A DNA stretch of 64,000 bases from Flavobacterium sp. HSC-32F16 (GTDB lineage: Bacteria; Bacteroidota; Bacteroidia; Flavobacteriales; Flavobacteriaceae): contig NZ_JALKAC010000008.1 in assembly GCF_024171645.1 (NCBI RefSeq), positions 212,363 through 276,362 of the forward strand, given 5' to 3'. This document shows positions 45,153-52,042 of this stretch, piece by piece (position 1 is the stretch's first letter; the number at the start of each line of letters is the position of its first letter). Below the pieces are notes generated by a model that saw only the letters and a list, made by a program, of their open reading frames with translations, was not told the DNA's origin and did not search any database. A program made the translations under genes and the position numbers.

Positions 45153-45366
45153 AAAAACACATAGATTATAGAACATAGCCAGCGGTTTCAACCGCTGGGA
45201 CGCAACGTATATCATAATCTTTGTCTCTGCAATTCGTTTCCCGTGGTTGAAACCACGAGCTATATTGAAATGCGAATGGTAAAATCGTTATTCTAACTAT
45301 GTGTGAAAACGAGTTTTCTTTTTATTCTTTTTTATAGATTTAAATTCTATGTTTCTATGTGTTTAA
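45153..45366. repeat. Repeat family A, copy 2, with a family B element inside (kdpA-kdpB gap)
   Basis: Outer ends AAAACACATAGA (45155-45166) and CTATGTTTCTATGTGTTTA (to 45365) match family A. Between them sits a family B element (45175-45265): AGCGGTTTCAACCGCT hairpin, a ~45-base spacer, and CCCGTGGTTGAAACCACG followed by AGCTATATT. The same family B unit, with compensatory stem changes, occurs alone at 56399-56483. Confidence 0.75.
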
Positions 45367-45380
45367 AATATCCAGTATTT

Positions 45381-47102
45381 TTATTTTAGTGTAAAATACT
45401 CCGCCAAAGGACCAAGCGCCAACGCTGGGAAGAATGATAAAGCAGCGATAATTGCGATTACAGCAAAAGTCATGATTCCGAAAATTGAGGTATCTGTTTT
45501 TAAAGTTCCTGCACTCTCTGGAATGTATTTTTTACCTGCCAGCAAGCCTGCAATTGCCAATGGACCAATGATTGGAATAAAACGGCTTAACAGTAATACA
45601 ATTCCAGTTGTGATATTCCAGAACGGATTATTGTCTCCTAAACCTTCAAAACCAGAACCGTTGTTAGCAGCACTTGAAGTATATTCGTATAACATTTCTG
45701 AGAATCCGTGGTTTCCAGGGTTGTTTAGCCAGCCTGTTGCGTTTCCGTTAAACCAATAGCCCATTGCAGTGTCATGCGCAGCAAAATAAGAGGCTAAAGC
45801 AGTTCCTGCTAATATTAATAAAGGGTGAAGAATCGCGATAAAAGCAGCAATTTTTACTTCCCGCGCTTCGATTTTCTTCCCTAAAAATTCAGGAGTTCGG
45901 CCTACCATTAATCCGGAGATAAATACAGCCAGAATAATGAAAATGTAATAGTTCAAAATACCAACACCACATCCGCCGTAAAAGGCATTCACCATCATAG
46001 ATAATAATTGCATAGCGCCAGAAACTGGCATTGAGCTATCGTGCATACTGTTTACAGAACCTGTAGAAATTACCGTTGTGGCAATACTCCAAAAACCTGA
46101 CATTGCGGGACCAAACCGAACTTCTTTTCCTTCCATCGCTCCGGTTGTTTGTGCAATACCCATTTTTTCAATAGCTGGATTTCCGTTGATTTCACTCATA
46201 ACTGTTGGAACAACCAGAAGCAAAAAACCAACTGTCATTACGCCAAATATGATGTTTGATAATTTTCTTTTGTTTAGGAAAAATCCAAGTGCAAAAATCA
46301 TCGCAAACGGAATAATCATCTGTGCCCAAAGCTCCACTCCATTTGTAAAATAAGTTGGGTTTTCTAATGGATGCGCTGAGTTGGCTCCAAAAAATCCACC
46401 ACCATTTGTACCAATATGTTTAATAGCAATAAAGGCTGCTGCAGGTCCGCGAGAAACTTCGACATGATCACCTTGAAGCGTTGTAATAGCATCTTTACCT
46501 TCAAAAGACATAGGAGTACCACTAAAAACTAATGCAATAGCTACAATTACTGAAAGGGGTAATAAAATACGAGTACAGCTTTTGATGAAATAATTATAAA
46601 AATTACCCAATTGTTCTGTCGTTCTTTCTTTCATTGCCGTAAAAATCATTGCGGCAGCAGCCATCCCGATACCGGCAGAAACAAATTGAAGGAACATCAA
46701 GACAATTTGTGAAAGATAAGAAACCCCGCTTTCGCCCGAATAATGCTGTAAGTTACAATTGACTAAAAATGAAATAGCAGTGTTAAATGCCAAATCGGGT
46801 GTCATCGATGGGTTATTATCTGGATTTAAAGGCAAAGAACCTTGAAACAATAAGACAAAAAAGCAAAGAAAGAACCAAACCATATTAATACTTAAAAGTG
46901 CTTTTAAGTGTTGTTTCCAGTTCATTTCTTCAGTGGAATTAATACCGCTGATTTTAAAAATAAATTTTTCAATTGGATTGAAGATCGGGTCAAGAAGTGT
47001 TTTATCTCCCAAATAAACTTTAGCAATATATTTTCCTAATGGAATCGCTAAAACAATGGTTACGATAAAAATACCAATGACGCCTAATAATTCTGTGTTC
47101 AT
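45381..47102 (-). CDS. kdpA: Potassium-transporting ATPase subunit A
   Basis: Potassium channel-like subunit, 573 aa, about ten membrane helices. Selectivity-filter-like loops are visible: SFLVNCNLQHYSGES, IKHIGTNGGGFFGANSAHPLENP, VNAFYGGCGVGILNY and SAANNGSGFEGLGDNNPFWN. The frame opens at 47171, but the ATG at 47102 (MNTELLGVIGIFIVTIVLAIPLG) is the family start. kdpF ends 93 bp upstream. Confidence 0.97.
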   Translation of the reverse strand: MNTELLGVIGIFIVTIVLAIPLGKYIAKVYLGDKTLLDPIFNPIEKFIFKISGINSTEEMNWKQHLKALLSINMVWFFLCFFVLLFQGSLPLNPDNNPSMTPDLAFNTAISFLVNCNLQHYSGESGVSYLSQIVLMFLQFVSAGIGMAAAAMIFTAMKERTTEQLGNFYNYFIKSCTRILLPLSVIVAIALVFSGTPMSFEGKDAITTLQGDHVEVSRGPAAAFIAIKHIGTNGGGFFGANSAHPLENPTYFTNGVELWAQMIIPFAMIFALGFFLNKRKLSNIIFGVMTVGFLLLVVPTVMSEINGNPAIEKMGIAQTTGAMEGKEVRFGPAMSGFWSIATTVISTGSVNSMHDSSMPVSGAMQLLSMMVNAFYGGCGVGILNYYIFIILAVFISGLMVGRTPEFLGKKIEAREVKIAAFIAILHPLLILAGTALASYFAAHDTAMGYWFNGNATGWLNNPGNHGFSEMLYEYTSSAANNGSGFEGLGDNNPFWNITTGIVLLLSRFIPIIGPLAIAGLLAGKKYIPESAGTLKTDTSIFGIMTFAVIAIIAALSFFPALALGPLAEYFTLK

Positions 47103-47194
47103 AATATGTGAGTTTTTGTAAAATGTAAGATGTAATTTGTAAAAATGAGACGGACGCATAACATCTAACATCTCACTTATAACTTTTTACATTA

Positions 47195-47272
47195 TTAAAA
47201 TTTTTCGGGTTTGATTAATACATAAACCAAATACACGAAAACGGCGATTGAAATAATAAATAGTGCGGTCAT
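47195..47272 (-). CDS. kdpF: KdpF small membrane subunit (25 aa)
   Basis: A 25-codon gene read by eye: MTALFIISIAVFVYLVYVLI then KPEKF and stop. One membrane helix ending in the KPEKF basic/acidic tail is the KdpF signature (E. coli KdpF is 29 aa and ends ...LKPERF-like). It stabilises the Kdp complex. Its ATG lies 3 bp after the stop of another tiny membrane gene, so the two are translated together. Too short for routine gene finders. Confidence 0.88.
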   Translation of the reverse strand: MTALFIISIAVFVYLVYVLIKPEKF

Positions 47273-47275
47273 GAT

Positions 47276-47359
47276 TTAGATTTTTTCAAAAAATTCAACA
47301 GAGAGAAAACAAATGGCAAACAGCACAACGGCCAGTCCGAGTAAAAGAAAAGTGATCAT
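47276..47359 (-). CDS. 27-aa membrane micropeptide upstream of kdpF
   Basis: A 27-codon frame: MITFLLLGLAVVLFAICFLS then VEFFEKI and stop. It is one hydrophobic helix of ~19 residues with a short charged tail, the same design as KdpF but with different sequence. The stop is 3 bp before the kdpF ATG. Tight spacing, clean helix and ATG start support a real gene; an extra Kdp-associated subunit is the simplest idea, but no family is recognised and function is unknown. Confidence 0.6.
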   Translation of the reverse strand: MITFLLLGLAVVLFAICFLSVEFFEKI

Positions 47360-47435
47360 AGGATAATTATTTTAGAATTCAGATTTTAGATTTTAGATTG
47401 TTTTGGAGCGATTAAACAATTAAACAGTTAACCGA

Positions 47436-47717
47436 TTAAACACCAGAGGCATTAACCTGCTTGATATATTCCGCTTTAAGCGTTTGTGGAAAAAGATGTG
47501 AAATATTGCAGTGACGCACTTCCATAAAAGAAGAAACCGAAAAAACATACACATTAGAAATGGCATTTTTAGTTTCGATGCTTCCGGTTATAAACAAACG
47601 TTCGGCAAGAGCCAGACATTTTTTGGCACGAACGATATTTCCAGAAATAATCGATTTTTTAGTGATTTCGGCAAAGCGTTCAGCTTGTTTGTAGATTGAG
47701 GTAACTTGAGTTTTCAT
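47436..47717 (-). CDS. 93-aa helical protein at the head of the kdp operon
   Basis: A small soluble protein with no signal peptide and no recognised family. The first ~60 residues are amphipathic helices rich in Lys/Ala (ITKKSIISGNIVRAKKCLALAERLF), resembling a TPR-like helical hairpin; the second half has FSVSSFMEVRHCNISHLFP. It is 76 bp upstream of the micropeptide-kdpF-kdpA series and after the terminator of the regulator gene, so it is the first gene of the kdp transcript. Position suggests a regulatory or assembly role for the pump. Confidence 0.7.
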   Translation of the reverse strand: MKTQVTSIYKQAERFAEITKKSIISGNIVRAKKCLALAERLFITGSIETKNAISNVYVFSVSSFMEVRHCNISHLFPQTLKAEYIKQVNASGV

Positions 47718-47779
47718 TTGGAATGAATTTTTAATGTTCTCTCTCGTTATGCCAAAATATGTTCCGAAAAAGTCAAGTT

Positions 47780-47795
47780 ACAGCTAAAGTGCTGT
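47780..47795. promoter_or_regulatory. Palindrome in the kdp leader region
   Basis: ACAGC-TAAAGT-GCTGT, a perfect 5-bp inverted repeat with a 6-bp centre, ~63 bp before the first kdp gene. It may be a regulator site. A TGGCAC sequence on the minus strand at 47822-47817 matches the -24 half of a sigma-54 promoter, but the -12 GC is missing, so no sigma-54 promoter is claimed. Confidence 0.3.
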
Positions 47796-47833
47796 CAATA
47801 AAAGGAATGTAGTTGTGTGCCAAAAATCAGGAA

Positions 47834-47863
47834 TAAAAAAAGCCTATCAAAATGATAAGCTTT
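47834..47863 (-). terminator. Terminator between regulator gene and kdp operon
   Basis: On the minus strand AAAGCTTATCA pairs with TGATAGGCTTT (stem 47839-47863, one T-G wobble), followed by a T run. It separates the sigma-54-type regulator transcript from the kdp operon. Confidence 0.8.
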
Positions 47864-47901
47864 TATTGAAATGATAAGGTTTATGTTGAGAATCAACGTC
47901 T

Positions 47902-47997
47902 CCTGCAAGGTTTTCAAAACCTTGTAGGTATTCTACTTAATTATAAAGTTCAAATTATTTAAAATTTAAACCTACAAGGTTTTGAAAACCTTGCAGG
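47902..47997. repeat. Two inverted copies of the CCTGCAAGG palindrome
   Basis: CCTGCAAGGTTTT-C-AAAACCTTGTAGG at 47902-47928 and its mirror CCTACAAGGTTTT-G-AAAACCTTGCAGG at 47971-47997. Each copy is a hairpin, and the two copies are inverted to one another. The second begins one base beyond the stop of the regulator gene. Related fragments occur at 42077-42091 and 42261-42290. Confidence 0.75.
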
Positions 47998-47998
47998 A

Positions 47999-49345
47999 TC
48001 ACGGCTGTATATTATACTCTTCCAGCTTTCTATACAAAGTCGCAATTCCAATTTCTAATAATCGTGCCGTCTCGGCTTTATTTCCTTTTGTATAATTTAA
48101 AACCTTTTGAATATGAAGTTTCTCAACACTTTGCATAGAAAAAGCCGACATTGATTTGGTAGTTTTCTCCGCTTGATGTTGCATTTCGTACGGAAGAACA
48201 TCCGAAGTTAAAGTATCGCCATTACTCAAAATAACCGATCTTTCAATGATGTTTTTAAGTTCGCGGATATTTCCAGGCCAGGAATAATTTTCTAATTTCT
48301 GCATAAAATCATCAGAGATTTGTAATGTTTTTTTATTCGTTTTTTCAGAAAATTGTTTGACAAAATGATGCGTCAATACTGCAATATCTTTAATTCTTTC
48401 TCTTAAAGAAGGCAATTTAATTTCGAAGATATTTAAACGGAAATATAAATCAGAACGAAAACGATGCTCATCACTTTCTGTTTTTAAATCTCGGTTTGTA
48501 GCTGCAATTAATCTGAAATTTGATTTTTTTGGAGTGGTGTCGCCAACGGGAATATATTCGGAAGTTTCTAAAACACGCAACAATTTGGCTTGAAGATCAA
48601 TTGGCATTTCACCAATTTCATCTAGAAATAAAGTTCCGCCATTGGCTTCTTCAATAAAACCTTTTTTATCTTTTACAGCTCCCGTAAAAGCGCCTTGTTT
48701 ATGACCAAAAAGTTCACTTTCTAAAATTTCTTTGGTGAAAGTACTGCAGTTTAATGCCACAAAAGATTTTCCAACACGATTACTGTTTTCATGAATCGCC
48801 TGTGCAAAAACTTCTTTTCCCGTTCCTGTTTCGCCGGTAAGTAAAACAGTCGAATCTGTTTTAGCTACTTTTTGTGCGAGATCAATAACCTGTTCAATTC
48901 CTTTCGATTTTCCAATAATGGTATTGAAAGAATATTTATCGTTGATGCGTTTTTCAAGTTGCTGTACTTTCTTTTGCAAATGCACTTTTTCAACCGCTTT
49001 ATAAAGAAGCGGAATAATTTTATCGTTATCGTCGCCTTTTACAATATAATCGAAAGCGCCATTTTTCATTGCCTGAACGCCATCTGGAATATTTCCAAAA
49101 GCAGTTAACAAAATAACTTCTGTCAAAGGAAAACTTCCTTTTATGTTTTGAAGAAAATCAACACCATTTCCGTCGGGTAATTTTACATCACACAAAACAA
49201 CATCAATATCCGTTTGTTCCAGTTTCTTAAAACCCGATTTTAAATCTTTGGCTTCAAAAACTTCAAATCCTTCCGATTTTATAATACGCGCCAGCAGACT
49301 TCTCAGTTTTTCTTCGTCGTCTATAATTAAAATTTTGTGTGTCAT
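47999..49345 (-). CDS. Sigma-54-dependent NtrC-family response regulator
   Basis: A 448-aa activator: receiver with D53 (VLCDVKLPDG), AAA+ domain with Walker A GETGTGKE (171-178) and sigma-54 contact loop GAFTGA (218-223), and a C-terminal Fis-type helix-turn-helix (GNKAETARLLEIGIATLYRKLEEY). It activates promoters read by RpoN. Encoded 51 bp after a TPR histidine kinase, its likely partner, and just upstream of the kdp operon, which lacks a KdpE. It is therefore a candidate kdp activator. A TACATTTG -7 element lies 40 nt before the ATG. Confidence 0.94.
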   Translation of the reverse strand: MTHKILIIDDEEKLRSLLARIIKSEGFEVFEAKDLKSGFKKLEQTDIDVVLCDVKLPDGNGVDFLQNIKGSFPLTEVILLTAFGNIPDGVQAMKNGAFDYIVKGDDNDKIIPLLYKAVEKVHLQKKVQQLEKRINDKYSFNTIIGKSKGIEQVIDLAQKVAKTDSTVLLTGETGTGKEVFAQAIHENSNRVGKSFVALNCSTFTKEILESELFGHKQGAFTGAVKDKKGFIEEANGGTLFLDEIGEMPIDLQAKLLRVLETSEYIPVGDTTPKKSNFRLIAATNRDLKTESDEHRFRSDLYFRLNIFEIKLPSLRERIKDIAVLTHHFVKQFSEKTNKKTLQISDDFMQKLENYSWPGNIRELKNIIERSVILSNGDTLTSDVLPYEMQHQAEKTTKSMSAFSMQSVEKLHIQKVLNYTKGNKAETARLLEIGIATLYRKLEEYNIQP

Positions 49346-49384
49346 TTTGCAGATAAGCTAAAACCGAATTGGTATTTTGATGTA

Positions 49385-49392
49385 CAAATGTA
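49385..49392 (-). promoter_or_regulatory. -7 element TACATTTG upstream of the regulator gene
   Basis: Exact TAnnTTTG match on the minus strand in the 51-bp gap between kinase and regulator. It could give the regulator its own transcript besides read-through from the kinase. No -33 TTG at normal distance. Confidence 0.45.
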
Positions 49393-49396
49393 GGTT

Positions 49397-51835
49397 TTAA
49401 ATCATTTTCCTTTTTTGATTCAACGGAAATTCTTGCGAAAATTCTATTTTCAAAATCGTTCCATTATTATTTTCGATTGTTAATTTCCCGTCAAGATCAT
49501 CGCTTAAACCTTTTATCAGCATCATTCCGAAAGAATTAGTTTTTTTATCGCTGAGGTTCAAATCAAAACCAATTCCGTTATCAGAAATAGTCAAAACATA
49601 TTGATTTTCAGCTATAGTTTCAAGCGTTATATAAATCATTCCGGTTCGGTCATCGGGAAAAGCATATTTGATGGAATTCGTAATCGCTTCATTTAAAATC
49701 AATCCAAGCGGAACTGCGTGTGCCACATCTAATTCCAGCGGATCAACTTTTACTTCAAAACGAATTCTCTGCCCAAGCGAAAAAGAATCTCGTAAATATT
49801 CGACCAATTCCTTAATATAATTCGGCATATTAATCGTCGAAATATTTTCAGAATTATATAATTTCTGGTGAATCAAAGACATCGAATGAATTCTGTGCTG
49901 ACTGTTTTTAATTGCAGACAAAGCCATATCATTTTCCAAATAAGCGGACTGCGAATTCAAAAGGCTGATAACTGTCTGCAGATTGTTTTTTACACGATGA
50001 TGAATTTCTTTCAAAAGCCATTCTTTCTCATCCAATAAATGTTTCAGATTAATATTTTTCTGGTTGATTTCTTTTTCTTTTATTTCCAGTTTGGCGTGAT
50101 TTCGTTGTTTTAAACGGTATCGATTGTATAATAAACCTACCGTAATTAAAAGTAAAACCAAACTCCAGATAGAAACACTATTGAGCATTTTAGATTTTTT
50201 TAAAGCAACTTCTTTTAAATTAGATTCTTGATTTAAAAGTTTGATTTTCTGTTCTTTATTTTTGGTTTCGTAATCTATTTTAAGTTCTTCAATTTGTTTG
50301 TTTCTGTTAATTCCGCTAGTAGAATCACTAAGTTTTTTTACATTTCTGTAATGCTCTAAAGCCCCAAGATAATTTCCGCTGAGCGAATCAATTTTATATA
50401 AAGAATATTGAAAAATTTCTGAATTATAAGGTTTGCCAGTAGTTTTAGAAAGTGTAAAAACTTTATCTGCATAATATTTTGCTTTTTTCGCATTATTAGT
50501 GAAAGCATAAAAATAAGACATAGTGGCGTAAGAATGAATTACTTCTCTAAATGTTTCAGGTGTATTTAATTGTTTAGCATAAGAATCCATTTCTATAAAA
50601 TACTTTTCTGCCAGATTATATTCTTTTAATATGGCATAACAATTGGCTTTTGCAGAAGCTACCAGCATTTTATCAAAAATACTTTTTGGAGGATATTCGG
50701 CAGTTATCGTATTGATATATTCAATTGCTTCTTTGTTTTTTTTCTTAAACGATAAAGCGGCGGTTGCACTTAAAAAGCTCTTGTACCAAGTTCCGGTATT
50801 TAATGTTTGCTGTCCAATTTTGATACTTTTTTGATACAATTCAAGCGCCTCTTCATGATGGCCGTAAGTGTTGTAAACATCTGCAAGGCGATTGTAAAAA
50901 ATATCACCAAAAGTATAATCTTTTTCGGCTTCCATTCTCTTAACGCTTTTCAGCGCATAATAGAGCGCATTTGGAATGTTATGTTGCCCTAATTCAATAA
51001 ATACAATTGTTGTTTCGGCAAACTGCTCATGTGTGAAACCAATTTTACGAAGATCAGCCAGATTTTGATACAATCTTTTTTTGGCTTCATTTATTTTTCC
51101 GCCCCAAAAATAAATGGTTGTGATTTTCATGTAATTTTCAATCCTTTTTTCTTCCATTCCTAAAGAAGCATAAAGCGAAACGGCTTCTTGTAAAATCTTT
51201 TCTTTTTCAGGATCTAAATTGAACAGAAGAGTTCCGTAAACGTCTAAAGCTTCCGCAAGCGCTTTTTTATCATTTTGTTTTCGGCATTCGGCTATAAGCT
51301 GTAAAAATATTTTTTTGCCTTCCGGCTGATTATTAGCCTGAAAATAATATTTACCTAAAAGAAGCAGACTCTGTTGCTGCCATTTTTTGTTTTTAAGCTG
51401 ATTGCTTGTGCGCACTGCATCGTCAATATATGTTTTTGCATTTTGAAGATCTTCTGGTTTTGCACCCGATTTAAAAAGATAAAAATTTCCTAGTTGAAGT
51501 AACAACTTGATTCTGTCTTCTCCTTTGGTTTTAGCCAGCAATTTTTTTACAGAATTAATATTCCCTTTTTCTATTAAATCTTTTCCAATTATATATGATC
51601 CATCATTAAAACCTTCATCATAAGCAAGTGTAACAGGAAGTTTATATGCTTTGCAAGCCACAACAATAGAACTATCTGCATCAATAGCGCCTTGATTTGC
51701 ATTAAACAAATACATGGAAGAAACTTGAATTAGTAATCTTTTCTTGGGAAGATCATATTTGGCAACAGAAGGAGATAATTGCCCAAGCGAAGAATAACTT
51801 ACAAGCAAAATCAAGTAGAAAATGATTCGTTTCAT
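49397..51835 (-). CDS. TPR histidine kinase of the HisKA_2 type
   Basis: An 812-aa sensor. Signal peptide MKRIIFYLILLVSYSSLGQ, then ~500 residues of TPR-like helical repeats (for example NGTLLF/ALDVYGTLLFNLDP, ALELYQKSIKIGQQ), a coiled coil (KIDYETKNKEQKIKLLNQES), TM helix VSIWSLVLLLITVGLLYNRY (~570-590) and a second coiled coil. The phosphorylation block is KEIHHRVKNNLQTVISL with H612/H613, HisKA_2, then ATPase motifs NEAITNSIKYAFPDD, DNGIGFDL and SFGMMLIKGL. Kinases of this class usually pair with other regulators, but here the neighbour is NtrC-type. Divergent from the second sigma-54-type regulator gene. Confidence 0.92.
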   Translation of the reverse strand: MKRIIFYLILLVSYSSLGQLSPSVAKYDLPKKRLLIQVSSMYLFNANQGAIDADSSIVVACKAYKLPVTLAYDEGFNDGSYIIGKDLIEKGNINSVKKLLAKTKGEDRIKLLLQLGNFYLFKSGAKPEDLQNAKTYIDDAVRTSNQLKNKKWQQQSLLLLGKYYFQANNQPEGKKIFLQLIAECRKQNDKKALAEALDVYGTLLFNLDPEKEKILQEAVSLYASLGMEEKRIENYMKITTIYFWGGKINEAKKRLYQNLADLRKIGFTHEQFAETTIVFIELGQHNIPNALYYALKSVKRMEAEKDYTFGDIFYNRLADVYNTYGHHEEALELYQKSIKIGQQTLNTGTWYKSFLSATAALSFKKKNKEAIEYINTITAEYPPKSIFDKMLVASAKANCYAILKEYNLAEKYFIEMDSYAKQLNTPETFREVIHSYATMSYFYAFTNNAKKAKYYADKVFTLSKTTGKPYNSEIFQYSLYKIDSLSGNYLGALEHYRNVKKLSDSTSGINRNKQIEELKIDYETKNKEQKIKLLNQESNLKEVALKKSKMLNSVSIWSLVLLLITVGLLYNRYRLKQRNHAKLEIKEKEINQKNINLKHLLDEKEWLLKEIHHRVKNNLQTVISLLNSQSAYLENDMALSAIKNSQHRIHSMSLIHQKLYNSENISTINMPNYIKELVEYLRDSFSLGQRIRFEVKVDPLELDVAHAVPLGLILNEAITNSIKYAFPDDRTGMIYITLETIAENQYVLTISDNGIGFDLNLSDKKTNSFGMMLIKGLSDDLDGKLTIENNNGTILKIEFSQEFPLNQKRKMI

Positions 51836-51926
51836 AATAGGTTATAAATTAGGTTTTTGGATTGGTTTTGGAAAACAAATATAGAAATAAAGAAGTCTGA
51901 TTATTTTGAAAAATATCAAGAAAATT

Positions 51927-51949
51927 CACATTAAATGTGATTTTTTTTA
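51927..51949. other. Hairpin with T run between divergent regulators
   Basis: TCACAT-TAA-ATGTGA followed by eight T, in the 207-bp gap between the TPR kinase (minus) and the second regulator (plus). It looks like a weak terminator on plus, yet no gene ends here; it may be a dyad operator or the end of a short leader transcript. The rest of the gap shows no consensus promoter. Confidence 0.4.
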
Positions 51950-52042
51950 TACAAAAATTCCAAAACATTGAAATTACTGGGGTTATTTAACTAATTTTAT
52001 GCCAGTGAATTACAGGGTTATAATATAAATAATACTACATTT

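Noticed and set aside
47801..47822. Possible sigma-54 promoter before the kdp operon
   Set aside because: TGGCAC fits the -24 box, but the -12 position reads TACAT without GC. A second TGGCAT nearer the gene also lacks the -12 GC.
47718..47998. Riboswitch (for example c-di-AMP type) before the kdp operon
   Set aside because: Only a short palindrome and a terminator of the previous gene were found; no recognisable aptamer pattern.
37261..48000. CRISPR array
   Set aside because: Repeats here are inverted and of many families, without regular direct repeats, unique spacers or cas genes.
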